This document shows positions 41,880 through 50,987 of a DNA stretch of 64,000 nucleotides, piece after piece. The DNA comes from DASSKK01 sp035690495 (lineage in GTDB: Bacteria; Actinomycetota; Actinomycetes; Propionibacteriales; Nocardioidaceae), in NCBI GenBank assembly GCA_035690495.1, contig DASSKK010000081.1:186001-250000 (forward strand), read 5' to 3'. Made by a program: the position numbers and the translations under genes. Under the pieces are notes generated by a model. It worked only from the letters and a program-made list of their open reading frames with translations. It ran no database searches and was not told where the DNA came from. Each line of letters opens with the position of its first letter. Position 1 is the stretch's first letter.

Positions 41880-44800
41880 CCCGCCTCTCCCAGCAGGCTC
41901 GCCACCGGGCCGGCGACCGCCTCGATCGGCAGCGTGCCGGGGGTCCCGGATCCGTCCCGGCGGCCGGTGGCCTCCGGCAGGTCGACCGGAGCGCCGCTGG
42001 CGGCTGCCGCTCGCGCCGGTGCCGGACCGGCCCAGGCGACGATCAGCGTGTCCTCGCCCTTGAGGAACCGGTGGCAGCGCACGCCGCCGGTGCCTCGGCC
42101 CTTGGCGGGGTACTCGGAGAACGGCGTCACCTTGACCGCCCCGGGTTCGGTGCCCGGCAGCGATGTGCTCGCCCCCGAGGCGGTCACCACCACAGAGCCC
42201 TCGTCCGGGTGGACTGCGCCGAAGAAGACCACCTGCTGGCCGGGCGGGACCCGGACCCCCGCGATGCCGCCGCCACCGCGGCCCTGGGCCCGGACGCCGG
42301 AGGCCGGGAAGTGCAGCAGCTGCGCGTCGGAGGTTATGAAGCACAGCTCGGCGTTGCCCGCGCCATCGGCTCCGTGCGATCCCAGGTCGACCGCGCCGAC
42401 CACCTCGTCGTCCTCGCCCAGCCGGATCAGGTCCCAGGAGTCCCGCGCCGGCGCCTCCGGGTTGACCCGCTTGACGACCCCGGCGCGCGTGCCGAGCGCA
42501 AGCGCCGGGCCCGACTGGTCCAACGAGGCCAGCCCGAGGACCTGCTCGCCGGGCTCCAACGAGAGGAACTCGCTGACCGGGGCGCCCCCCTGCAGGTGGG
42601 GCGAGCTGGCGGTGCCGGGCAGGGCCGGCAGGTCGAGTACGTCGAGCCGGATCGCGCGGCCGCGGCTGGTCACCACGACCACCTGCCCGCGGGCGGTCGT
42701 GCGCACCGCGGAGACGACCACGTCGTGCTTCGCGCGGGCGCCGCCCTCGCCCGGACCCGAGGTGTCCGCGCTCCGGGCAAGCAGCCCGCTGGAGGACAGG
42801 TAGGCGAAGCACGGGTCGTCGGCGACCTCCAGCGGCAGCTCGCTGCCGGCCGCCGAGCGCGCCGGCACCCCGGCCGCCTCGAGCAGGACCGTGCGCCGAG
42901 GCGTGCCGTACGTCGTGGCGACCTCGGCGAGCTCGTCGCCGACCACACTGCGCAGCAGCGTCTCGTCGGACAGCACCGCGTCGAGCTCGGCGATGGCGCT
43001 CTCCAGCTCGCTCTTCTCCTTCTCCAGCTCGATCCGGGAGAACTTCGTGAGCCGGCGCAGCGGCATCTCGAGGATGTAGCCGGCCTGCACCTCGGTCAGG
43101 TCGAAGACCGCCACCAGCCGCTCACGGGCGTCCTCGGTGTTCTCGCTGGAACGGATCAGCGCGATCACCTCGTCGATGTCGAGGATCGCGGTCAGCAGCC
43201 CCTCCACGAGGTGCCGCCGGTCGGCGGCCTTGCCGCGGCGGAACGTCGAGCGGCGGCGTACCACGTCGTAGCGGTGCGCGAGGAACACCTCGAGCAACTG
43301 CTTGAGGCCGAGGGTGCGGGGCTGGCCGTCGACGAGCGCCACCGCGTTGATGCCGAAGGAGTCCTCCAGCGGGGTGAGCCGGTAGAGCCGTTCGAGCAGC
43401 GTCTCGGGGACGAACCCGTTCTTGACCTCGATGACCAGCCGCATGCCCTTCTCGCGGTCGGTGAGGTCCTTCACGTCGGAGATCCCCTGCAGCTTCTTGG
43501 TCTGCACGAGGGTCTTGATCCGGTCGATCACCTTCTCCGGTCCGACGCCGTAGGGCAGCTCGGTGACCACGATGCCCTTGCGGCGCGGGGTGACCGCCTC
43601 GACGCGCGCGCTGGCCCGCATCTTGAACGAGCCTCGACCGGTCTCGTAGGCGTCGCGGATGCCCTCCAGCCCGACGATCTTGCCACCGGTCGGCAGGTCG
43701 GGCCCGGGGATGAACCGCATCAGTCCGTCCAGGTCGGTGTCCGGGTGGGAGATCAGGTGGCGCAGGGCCTGGACGACCTCGACGAGGTTGTGCGGGGCGA
43801 TGTTGGTGGCCATCCCGACCGCGATCCCGGACGCGCCGTTGACCACGAGGTTGGGGATGGCCGAGGGGAGTACGACGGGCTCGAGCTCGCGGCTGTCGTA
43901 GTTGGCCTTGAAGTCGACGGTCTCCTCGTCGAGCGAGGCGGTCATCGCCACCGCCGGGGGCGCCATCCTGCACTCGGTGTTGTGGTTGACGAAGCCGCCG
44001 GCGAGGAACGAGTGGTCCTCACTGTCGACCCTCAACGAGTACACCTGCTCGGGCGGGCAGTCGTCGACGGACGCGACCTCGACGAACCGGTAACCCGAGT
44101 CCATGATCGGTGCGACGACCGCCAGCGTCTCGGCGTCCTTGAACTTCGTGACCAACAGACTGCGATCCGTCTGCCAGCGCTCCATCCGGTCGAAGTTGTG
44201 CTGGAGCAGCCACGTCTTGCCCGTGCCGCGTCCTGGTCCGAGTGAGTCGCGCACGTAGTCGGCCACGTATGGCACGAAGTCCCTGGTGAGCCGGTGCCTA
44301 TATCGCGGCATGTTTCTCAGCCGCTGTTCCAGCCTGCGGCGCTTCGCGGTCAGGAAGCCGATGCGCTCTGCGAAGGCGTGGATGTTGTGCAGACCGGAAA
44401 CGACGAGGCGGTACTCACCGCGGGTGTAGTGGGTCAGATTGCTGTGCACGCCGAACTCCAGCAGGAGCTCCTGGAGACCGGCGGCGAGGCCGACGCTGTA
44501 GGTGGAGTACTGGACAGTCATCGACTTGTCGTTGGCCTGCCGGATCCCGCCGTCGCCCTCGAACAGTGCCATCAAGAAGGCACGCTTCAGGCCCGGGCCA
44601 CCGTGCCAGACGACTTCCGGAACCTGCTTGTCGGCCGCCTTCGCGCCGATGAGCTCGGTCAGCGGGCTTTCTCGGACTTGAGCGAGGTTCTGGACATCCA
44701 GCTCATGGATGGCACGTCCGGAACGACGCAGCTTCCGCGTGTATACGTAGCGCGGGCCGCCGACCACTGCGTCGTACGCCTCCAGCACTAGACGGAAGTA

Positions 44801-45631
44801 CTCCTCGTCGGTGTTGTCGAACCCTGCCCGGCTCTCGGAAGCGAAACCCTCCGACACCCAGCCGCCGAGAAGGGTGCCGAGCATCATCTCGCGCGCCATG
44901 GGGACGGCAGTCGTCCATGCATTCCGGGCGAGGCAGACGACAGTGCCCGGCGCGATCTCGTCGAGCCGCAACCACTGGAACACGGGGACGCCGGCGACGG
45001 GGATCAGGCAGAGCACGGGGTGGTTGTGGCTACCCCGCAGCGCGTGGCCGCTTCGTGTCACAAGCCGCTTGAGGGGGTGAACTCCCGAGTTGAAGACCTT
45101 GCTCACCCGGACCGCTTTGCCGTCCTTGTCCAACACCTCGAAGTCGGCGGCCGCCTCGGAGTTCTCGGGGATGTTCGCGAGTTCGTCGAGGCGCACCGAG
45201 GCTCCGTCAGCCATCCTCACCCGGGTGTCGCCGGCGAGGCAGTAGCGCATCGCCGCCGGCGGGTCGTCCGGCGAGCCGAAGTTGCCGTGCCCGTCCACCA
45301 GCGGCACGCGCATCGCCCACGGCTGGGCCTGGCGGACGAGAGCGTCGTAGATCGCGCTGTCGCCGTGCGGGTGCAGCCGCCCCATCACCTCTCCGACGAC
45401 CCGGGCGCTCTTCACGTGCCCTCGGTCCGGCCGCAGGTTCATGTCGGCCATCGTGTAGAGGATCCGGCGCTGCACGGGCTTGAGGCCGTCGCGCGCCTCG
45501 GGCAGCGCACGGCTGTAGATCACCGAGTAGGCGTACTCCAGGTAGCTGGTGCGCATCTCGTCGCCGACGTCGGTGTCCACGATGTGCTCGTCGTACTCCT
45601 CCGGTGGGGGCGGTTTCGCGGACCTGGCCAT
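41876..45631 (-). CDS. parC: Type IIA DNA topoisomerase subunit A (ParC/GyrA-like) precursor with intein
   Basis: 1251 codons from ATG at 45631 (45640 possible). N-extein: SYLEYAYSVIYSRALPEARD, GLKPVQRRILYTM, GEVMGRLHPHGDSAIYDAL, GNFGSPDDPPAAMRY with catalytic Tyr130. An intein (43979-45241, residues 131-551) follows directly. C-extein: TECRMAPPAVAMTASLDEET, VPSAIPNL-type VLPSAIPNLVVNGASGIAVG, coiled-coil EKEKSELESAIAELDAVLSD and a C-terminal beta-pinwheel (GRAIRL, GGGGIAGVRV). The spliced protein would be 830 aa. It pairs with the ParE-type subunit at 33166 to relax and decatenate DNA. First gene of an operon with the LprG-like lipoprotein, MFS and carbonic anhydrase. Confidence 0.95.
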   Translation of the reverse strand: MARSAKPPPPEEYDEHIVDTDVGDEMRTSYLEYAYSVIYSRALPEARDGLKPVQRRILYTMADMNLRPDRGHVKSARVVGEVMGRLHPHGDSAIYDALVRQAQPWAMRVPLVDGHGNFGSPDDPPAAMRYCLAGDTRVRMADGASVRLDELANIPENSEAAADFEVLDKDGKAVRVSKVFNSGVHPLKRLVTRSGHALRGSHNHPVLCLIPVAGVPVFQWLRLDEIAPGTVVCLARNAWTTAVPMAREMMLGTLLGGWVSEGFASESRAGFDNTDEEYFRLVLEAYDAVVGGPRYVYTRKLRRSGRAIHELDVQNLAQVRESPLTELIGAKAADKQVPEVVWHGGPGLKRAFLMALFEGDGGIRQANDKSMTVQYSTYSVGLAAGLQELLLEFGVHSNLTHYTRGEYRLVVSGLHNIHAFAERIGFLTAKRRRLEQRLRNMPRYRHRLTRDFVPYVADYVRDSLGPGRGTGKTWLLQHNFDRMERWQTDRSLLVTKFKDAETLAVVAPIMDSGYRFVEVASVDDCPPEQVYSLRVDSEDHSFLAGGFVNHNTECRMAPPAVAMTASLDEETVDFKANYDSRELEPVVLPSAIPNLVVNGASGIAVGMATNIAPHNLVEVVQALRHLISHPDTDLDGLMRFIPGPDLPTGGKIVGLEGIRDAYETGRGSFKMRASARVEAVTPRRKGIVVTELPYGVGPEKVIDRIKTLVQTKKLQGISDVKDLTDREKGMRLVIEVKNGFVPETLLERLYRLTPLEDSFGINAVALVDGQPRTLGLKQLLEVFLAHRYDVVRRRSTFRRGKAADRRHLVEGLLTAILDIDEVIALIRSSENTEDARERLVAVFDLTEVQAGYILEMPLRRLTKFSRIELEKEKSELESAIAELDAVLSDETLLRSVVGDELAEVATTYGTPRRTVLLEAAGVPARSAAGSELPLEVADDPCFAYLSSSGLLARSADTSGPGEGGARAKHDVVVSAVRTTARGQVVVVTSRGRAIRLDVLDLPALPGTASSPHLQGGAPVSEFLSLEPGEQVLGLASLDQSGPALALGTRAGVVKRVNPEAPARDSWDLIRLGEDDEVVGAVDLGSHGADGAGNAELCFITSDAQLLHFPASGVRAQGRGGGGIAGVRVPPGQQVVFFGAVHPDEGSVVVTASGASTSLPGTEPGAVKVTPFSEYPAKGRGTGGVRCHRFLKGEDTLIVAWAGPAPARAAAASGAPVDLPEATGRRDGSGTPGTLPIEAVAGPVASLLGEAG
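43979..45241 (-). other. Intein (421 aa) with LAGLIDADG homing endonuclease in ParC
   Basis: Cys1 opens block A (CLAGDTRVRM); block B reads RGSHNHPVLCL (about 70-79); the end is YSLRVDSEDHSFLAGGFVNH then Asn, followed by extein Thr. Two LAGLIDADG-type helices are present: MLGTLLGGWVSEG (about 120-132) and FLMALFEGDGGI (about 222-233). Insertion is between the active-site Tyr and Thr, the same point as the mycobacterial GyrA inteins, and the segment CLIPVAGVPVFQWLRLDEI resembles theirs. All splicing residues are present; the first endonuclease motif has Glu where Asp is usual. Confidence 0.95.
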
Positions 45632-45722
45632 GGCGCCCATTGTGTCGTGCGGGACCACCAGCCGGGCGGCGGGCACGCCGTACGCGGGCGGCTCGGACAG
45701 GCCCGTCGGATAGATTGCGGAC

Positions 45723-48488
45723 GTGGACGAGGCGGCCGCTTACCCCCAGCACTGGGAGGCCGACGTGCTGCTGCGCGACGGCCTGGTGGCACACCTGCGT
45801 CCGATCATCGCCGACGACCGCGAGCGGCTCGTCGAGTTCTACGAGCAGGTGTCCGCCGAGTCGAAGTACCTGCGCTTCTTCGCCCCGATGCCGAGGCTGT
45901 CCGAGGCGGATGTCGAGCGGTTCACCCACGTCGACCACCACGACCGGGTCGCGCTGGTGCTCACCGTGGCGACCCGGATCATCGCGGTGGGCCGCTTCGA
46001 CCGGTTGCCCCCCGCCAACCCCACCCATTTGTCCCCCGCCAACCCCACCCATTTGCCCGCTGCGGAGGGCAACCTCGTCGAGGCGGAGGTGGCCTTCCTG
46101 GTCCAGGACGCCCACCAGGGCCGCGGGATCGCCCAGCTGCTGCTGGAGCACCTGGCCCAGGCCGGCCGGGAGCGCGGGGTCGACCGGTTCGTCGCCGAGG
46201 TGCTGCCCCAGAACCAGCGGATGATCCAGATCTTCCGCGAGGCCGGCTACCGGGTGGCCGGCGGCTTCGAGGACGGCGTGATGCGTCTGGAGTTCCCGAT
46301 CGACGCCACCGACACCTCGGTGTCGGTGATGCAGTCGCGTGAGCACCGGGCCGAGGCCGAGTCGATCCGGATGTTCTTCGAGGCGCGCAGCGTCGCGGTG
46401 ATCGGCGCCTCCCGCAGGCATGACACCATCGGGCAGCTGCTGGTGCGCAACCTGGTGCTCGGCGGATACCAGGGCCGGGTGTACGTCGTGAACCCGGCGG
46501 CGGAGTCCGTGGCCGGGATGCCGTCCTACGCCGCTGTCGGGGACATCCCCGACGAGGTGGACGTGGCGATCGTCGCCGTGCCGGCCGACGCCGTGCAGGA
46601 CGTCGTGCTCGACTGCGCCGCCAAGGGCGTGCACGGCCTGGTGGTGATCTCGTCGGGGTTCGCCGAGACCGGGGCGGAGGGACGCGCCCGGCAGCGCCGG
46701 CTGGTCGGACTGGCGCGCTCCTACGGCCTGCGGATGATCGGGCCCAACGCCCTGGGCATCGTCAACACCGACGCGACGCACTCGCTGAACGCCTCGCTGT
46801 CCACCGTGATGCCGCCGCGAGGACGGGCCGGCTTCTTCTGCCAGTCGGGCGCGCTCGGGGTGGCGATCCTGGAGAAGGTGACCCGTCGCGGCCTCGGCCT
46901 GTCGTCGTTCGTGAGCGCCGGCAACCGGGCGGACGTGTCCGGCAACGACCTGTTGCAGTACTGGGAGGAGGACGAGTCCACCGAGGTCGTACTGCTCTAT
47001 CTGGAGTCGATCGGCAACCCCCGCAAGTTCAGCCGCATCGCCCGACGGGTCTCGCGCCGTAAGCCGGTCATCGCAGTGAAGTCCGGACGCACCACCCAAG
47101 GCGTGCCGATGGGCCACGCTGTCCGCTCGATGCTCGCCCCGCAGGCCGCCGTGGACGCGATGTTCCGGCAGGCCGGGGTGATCCAGGTCGACGCCCTGGA
47201 CGACATGTTCGACGTCGCCCAGCTGGTCGCCCACCAACCGTTGCCCCGCGGCCCCCGCGTCGCGGTGGTCGGCAACTCCGACGCGCTCGGCCTGCTGGCC
47301 GCAGACGCGGCCGCCGCCGAGGGCCTGCAGGTCAAGGAGGCGGTCGCGCTCGGCGCCGACGCCACCGCGGAGGACTTCGAGGAGGCCCTGGACGCGGCGA
47401 TCGACGACCCCGACGTCGACTCGGTGGTGGCCGTGTTCATCCCCCCGCTGAACACCACCGGCGACGAGGTCGCCGACGTGCTCGCCGCGATCGGCGAGCA
47501 GTCCGACAAGCCGCTGGTCTCGACGTTCCTGGCCACCGAGGGCGTGCCGGAGCTGCTGCGGGTGCCGGACCTGGCCGGGAGCACCGCTGGGCGCGGCTCG
47601 GTGCCGTCCTACCCCGCGGTGGAGAACGCCGTGCGGGCGCTGGCCCGGGTCGTCGAGTACGCCGGCTGGCGGGCCAAGCCGCAGGGCGAGCCCGTGCCGC
47701 CCGACGAGGTGGACGCCGTCACGGCACGCCGGCTGGTCTCCGGCGTGCTCGCCGCCGACGAGGTCGGCCGCGACCTCACCTTCGACGAGCTGCGCGACCT
47801 GCTCGGCGCCTACGGGATCGAGCTGTGGGAGCGCACCGTGGTCGCCTGCGAGGACGAGGCCGTCGCCGCCGCCGAGAAGCTCGGCTACGGTCCGGACGGC
47901 GTCGTGCTGAAGGCGACCGCGGAGCATCTGCGGCAGCGTCCCGACCTCGCGCACGTGTGGCGCAACATCGACACGGAGGATGAGATGCGTGATGCGTGGC
48001 GAACCATGCACACGCTCATCGACGTACCGGAGCGCGCCGGCTTCGTCGTCCAGCGCAACGCCCCGCCCGGCATCCCGGTGTCGCTGGGCGGGATGGAGGA
48101 CCCGCTGTTCGGGCCGGTGGTGTCCTTCGGGGTCTCCGGGCCGGCAACAGAGCTGCTCGGGGACCGCTCCTACCGGATCCCGCCGATGCACTCGGGCGAC
48201 GCCGCCGACATGGTGCGCGAGATCCGCGCCGCGCCCTTGCTGTTCGGCTACCGGGGCAGCGAGGTCGTCGACACTGCGGCCGTCGAGCACCTGCTGCTGC
48301 GGGTTGCACAGCTGAAGAACGACCTGCCCAAGGTGCGCTCGCTCGACCTCACTCTGGTGCTGGCGGGGGCGCACGGAGCGACCGTGCTGAACGCCACCGG
48401 ACGGGTCGAGCCCGTGCACTCCGGCACCGACGCGCGGTCGGACTGGTTCGTCCGGCGCCTCGGGTCGGTCGGGGTCGACGGAGCGTGA
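45723..48488 (+). CDS. GNAT acetyltransferase fused to ADP-forming acyl-CoA synthetase domains
   Basis: 921 aa from GTG at 45723. The N-terminal GNAT domain (about 15-200) has EAEVAFLVQDAHQGRGIAQL with the acetyl-CoA loop QGRGIA. Then come CoA-binding RSVAVIGASRRHDTIGQLLV (about 225), succinyl-CoA ligase-like parts (GFFCQSGALGVAILE, SAGNRADVSGNDLLQYW) and a C-terminal ATP-grasp (LGYGPDGVVLKA). This GNAT-first order occurs in actinobacterial protein lysine acetyltransferases of the Pat type. A 24-bp tandem duplication inside the GNAT domain encodes PPANPTHLSPANPTHL. Divergent from parC. Confidence 0.92.
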   Translation: MDEAAAYPQHWEADVLLRDGLVAHLRPIIADDRERLVEFYEQVSAESKYLRFFAPMPRLSEADVERFTHVDHHDRVALVLTVATRIIAVGRFDRLPPANPTHLSPANPTHLPAAEGNLVEAEVAFLVQDAHQGRGIAQLLLEHLAQAGRERGVDRFVAEVLPQNQRMIQIFREAGYRVAGGFEDGVMRLEFPIDATDTSVSVMQSREHRAEAESIRMFFEARSVAVIGASRRHDTIGQLLVRNLVLGGYQGRVYVVNPAAESVAGMPSYAAVGDIPDEVDVAIVAVPADAVQDVVLDCAAKGVHGLVVISSGFAETGAEGRARQRRLVGLARSYGLRMIGPNALGIVNTDATHSLNASLSTVMPPRGRAGFFCQSGALGVAILEKVTRRGLGLSSFVSAGNRADVSGNDLLQYWEEDESTEVVLLYLESIGNPRKFSRIARRVSRRKPVIAVKSGRTTQGVPMGHAVRSMLAPQAAVDAMFRQAGVIQVDALDDMFDVAQLVAHQPLPRGPRVAVVGNSDALGLLAADAAAAEGLQVKEAVALGADATAEDFEEALDAAIDDPDVDSVVAVFIPPLNTTGDEVADVLAAIGEQSDKPLVSTFLATEGVPELLRVPDLAGSTAGRGSVPSYPAVENAVRALARVVEYAGWRAKPQGEPVPPDEVDAVTARRLVSGVLAADEVGRDLTFDELRDLLGAYGIELWERTVVACEDEAVAAAEKLGYGPDGVVLKATAEHLRQRPDLAHVWRNIDTEDEMRDAWRTMHTLIDVPERAGFVVQRNAPPGIPVSLGGMEDPLFGPVVSFGVSGPATELLGDRSYRIPPMHSGDAADMVREIRAAPLLFGYRGSEVVDTAAVEHLLLRVAQLKNDLPKVRSLDLTLVLAGAHGATVLNATGRVEPVHSGTDARSDWFVRRLGSVGVDGA
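46009..46056 (+). repeat. 24-bp tandem repeat (two copies) within the GNAT domain
   Basis: Copies 46009-46032 and 46033-46056 differ only in the last base. In frame they give PANPTHL twice, as a loop insert between GNAT strands. Confidence 0.9.
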
Positions 48489-48501
48489 CACACTGAGCGG
48501 C

Positions 48502-49110
48502 ATGAGCGACCGTTCCGTGGACCTCCGTGCCGCGATCGATGCCTCAGGCTACTACCCGGACGTGGTGTTCGACGCGGTCAACGCGGCGGTCGCCGGCGAG
48601 GCGGTGGTCTCCTACCTGGTCCACCACGAGCCCACGATCGACGAACGCGACGAGGTCCGCCGGCACGTCACGGTGCTCGTGCTCACGCCGAGCCGGCTGA
48701 TCCTCGCGCACACCGACGAGCACGCTCCCGACGACCTGCTGCCGGCTCCGTACACCTCGACGCAGGCGGAGGCGGTCACGCTGGCCGCGGTGCGGTCCGT
48801 GGTCGTCTCGCGCATCGTCGCCAACCCCGCGTCGTACGACGACCAGCCGCTGCCACCTGCCGGTGCCGACGAGGCGGTGCTCACCGTCGGCTGGGGCGCG
48901 GTCGGGCGCATCGACCTGGAGCCGGCCGGCTGCGCGGACCCCGACTGCGAGGCCGACCACGGGTACACCGGAATGCTCAGCGCCGACGACTTCTCGCTGC
49001 GGGTCAGCGCGGCCGCCGACGGAAGGGAGGCCGTGGTGAACCTGCTCGGCTTCGCTGACGCGCTTTCGGCGCGGACCGCCGGGACGTCCTCGCACGTCGC
49101 GTCCCACTAG
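48502..49110 (+). CDS. DUF5998 family protein
   Basis: 202 aa from ATG at 48502. Recognised by pattern: LRAAIDASGYYPDVVFDAVN, VSYLVHHEPTIDERDEVRRH, VTVLVLTPSRLILAHTDEH, and GCADPDCEADHGYTGMLSAD. Cys-Asp pairs in the last motif may bind metal. Function unknown. Immediately upstream of the phosphodiesterase-like gene (six bases) and then thymidine kinase, an arrangement I recall in other Actinobacteria. Confidence 0.85.
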   Translation: MSDRSVDLRAAIDASGYYPDVVFDAVNAAVAGEAVVSYLVHHEPTIDERDEVRRHVTVLVLTPSRLILAHTDEHAPDDLLPAPYTSTQAEAVTLAAVRSVVVSRIVANPASYDDQPLPPAGADEAVLTVGWGAVGRIDLEPAGCADPDCEADHGYTGMLSADDFSLRVSAAADGREAVVNLLGFADALSARTAGTSSHVASH

Positions 49111-49116
49111 CCGTCG

Positions 49117-50247
49117 ATGAGCTTCGTCGCTCCCCGCTACGCGGACCGCAGCCTGGGCGACGTGGTCCCGGCGGTGGCCCGCGCGCTCGGCGTACCCCAG
49201 GCGGGAGAGGCCCCGGCGGACCTGGAGCTGCCGACGGCTTCGGGCTACGTGGTGTTCCTGGTCGACGGGCTCGGCTACGAGCTGCTGCGCGACCATCCGG
49301 CGCACGCGCCGTTCCTGCACTCGCTTCTGGACGGTGCCGCGCCGGCGACCGCGGGGGTGCCGTCGACGACCGCGACCAGCCTGACGTCCCTGGGGACCGC
49401 CCTGGCGCCGGGCCGGCACGGGGTGGTCGGCTACACCTCACGGATCCCGGGCACGGACACCTTGCTCAACGCGCTGGCGTGGAGCAAGTCGGTCGACCCC
49501 CGCGAGTGGCAGCCGCACCCGACCGCGCTGGGCAGGCTCGCCGAGCAGGGCGTGCGCACGACCGTGGTCAACAAGCGGGAGTTCGAGTTCTCCGGGCTGA
49601 GCGTGGCCTCCCACCGGGGCGCCGAGTTCGTCGGGGCGGACCGGGTGGGGGAGCGGATGGCCGCGGTGCTCGTCGCCTCCGCCGCCGACCGGTCCGGCGC
49701 ACCGTCGCTGACCTACATGTACGACGGCGACCTCGACTGGACCGGACACCGCTACGGGGTCGCGTCCCCGCAGTGGCAGCAGCAGCTGTCGATGATCGAC
49801 GCCGCCGCCGAACGGCTCCGGGACACGCTGCCCGAGCCGGTGCGGATCGTGGTGGTCGCCGACCATGGCATGGTCGACTCGCCGGCCAACTCGCGGCTGG
49901 ACGTCGTCGACGCACCGGCGCTCCTCGACGGGGTGGTGGTGCTCGGCGGCGAGGCCCGGTTCCGCCAGGTCTACTGCCGGGCCGGCGCCGTCGAGGACGT
50001 GCTGACCGCCTGGCGCGAGAGGCTCGGCTCCCGGGCGGAGGTGCTACGTCGCGAGGAGGCTCTCGCGCGTGGCTGGTTCGGCGACCTCGACGAGCACGTG
50101 CGCCCGCGGATCGGTGACGTGCTGGTGGCCTGCCGCGACGACTTCTCGGTGATGCACAGCACGGCATTCCCTCACGAGGCGAGACTGGTGGGACTGCACG
50201 GCTCGCTCACCGCGGCCGAGATGCTCATCCCTATGCTCGTCTGCTGA
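49117..50247 (+). CDS. Alkaline phosphatase-fold nucleotide pyrophosphatase/phosphodiesterase-like protein
   Basis: 376 aa from ATG at 49117. Metal and nucleophile sites of the fold: VVFLVDGLGYELLRDHPAHA (Asp), GVPSTTATSLTSLGTALAPG (Thr nucleophile), TYMYDGDLDWTGHRYGVASP (Asp and His) and VRIVVVADHGMVDSPANSRL (DHG). No signal peptide, so probably cytosolic. The enzymes hydrolyse phosphodiester or phosphate bonds in nucleotides or lipids; the substrate is unknown. Between DUF5998 and tdk. Confidence 0.9.
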   Translation: MSFVAPRYADRSLGDVVPAVARALGVPQAGEAPADLELPTASGYVVFLVDGLGYELLRDHPAHAPFLHSLLDGAAPATAGVPSTTATSLTSLGTALAPGRHGVVGYTSRIPGTDTLLNALAWSKSVDPREWQPHPTALGRLAEQGVRTTVVNKREFEFSGLSVASHRGAEFVGADRVGERMAAVLVASAADRSGAPSLTYMYDGDLDWTGHRYGVASPQWQQQLSMIDAAAERLRDTLPEPVRIVVVADHGMVDSPANSRLDVVDAPALLDGVVVLGGEARFRQVYCRAGAVEDVLTAWRERLGSRAEVLRREEALARGWFGDLDEHVRPRIGDVLVACRDDFSVMHSTAFPHEARLVGLHGSLTAAEMLIPMLVC

Positions 50248-50294
50248 GTCACGCCGGTCGAGCCTGTCCGTCGCCGGCCTGTCGAGACCCAGCC

Positions 50295-50987
50295 ATGGCA
50301 TCATTGCCGCCCGTGGCCGAACTGCAGTTCTTCACCGGGACCATGGACAGCGGCAAGTCGACGCTGGCGTTGCAGACCAACCACAACCACGCCGCGCGCG
50401 GTCGGATCGGCAGGATCTTCACCAGCCACGACCGGGCCGGAGCGGCGACCCTGTCCAGCCGGCTCGGCCTGCGCCACGACGCGATCGAGGTCGGCGACGA
50501 CTTCGACTTCTGGAAGTCGGTGGTGGACTGGCTCACCCACGGTGCCCGGGTCGACTACCTGGTCTGCGACGAGGCGCAGTTCTACACCCGTGCGCAGATC
50601 GACCAACTGGCGCGCCTGGTCGACGAGCTGCAGATCGACGTGTTCTGTTTCGGGATCCTCACCGACTTCCGTACCGGCCTGTTCGAGGGGTCGGCACGCC
50701 TGGTCGAGCTTGCCGACCGCGTTCATGCCTTGCAGGTGGAGGCGTTGTGCTGGTGCGGCAAGCGCGCCACGCACAACGCCCGGACCGAGAACGGCGAGAT
50801 GGTCACCGAGGGCGACGTGATCGTCGTCGGCGACACCGACGACGCAACGGAAGAGGCGGACGCCAGCGCCGACGGGCTGCCCGAGGTGGGCTACGAGGTG
50901 CTGTGCCGCCAGCACCACCGACGGCGGATGACTGCGTCGCGCGCGCACGCCGTCTCGATGATCGGTGAGCCGCTGCCGTTCAGCTGA
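50295..50987 (+). CDS. tdk: Thymidine kinase
   Basis: 230 aa; ATG at 50295, with an alternative GTG at 50313 (VAELQFF). P-loop FFTGTMDSGKSTLALQT (about 12-28), Walker B-like YLVCDEAQFYTRAQI with the catalytic Glu, and zinc ligands CWCGKRATHN plus LCRQHHRRR. It phosphorylates thymidine to dTMP in the salvage pathway. The 3' end overlaps the convergent aminotransferase gene by eight bases. Confidence 0.95.
   Translation: MASLPPVAELQFFTGTMDSGKSTLALQTNHNHAARGRIGRIFTSHDRAGAATLSSRLGLRHDAIEVGDDFDFWKSVVDWLTHGARVDYLVCDEAQFYTRAQIDQLARLVDELQIDVFCFGILTDFRTGLFEGSARLVELADRVHALQVEALCWCGKRATHNARTENGEMVTEGDVIVVGDTDDATEEADASADGLPEVGYEVLCRQHHRRRMTASRAHAVSMIGEPLPFS

Noticed and set aside
41876..45631. Two separate genes or a frameshift in parC
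   Set aside because: The unfamiliar middle is one uninterrupted frame with all intein blocks and precise splice junctions.
45207..48503. 1098-codon minus-strand ORF opposite the GNAT-synthetase gene
   Set aside because: Shadow of the real gene; composition is Gly/Arg/Val/His-rich and it has no recognisable domain.
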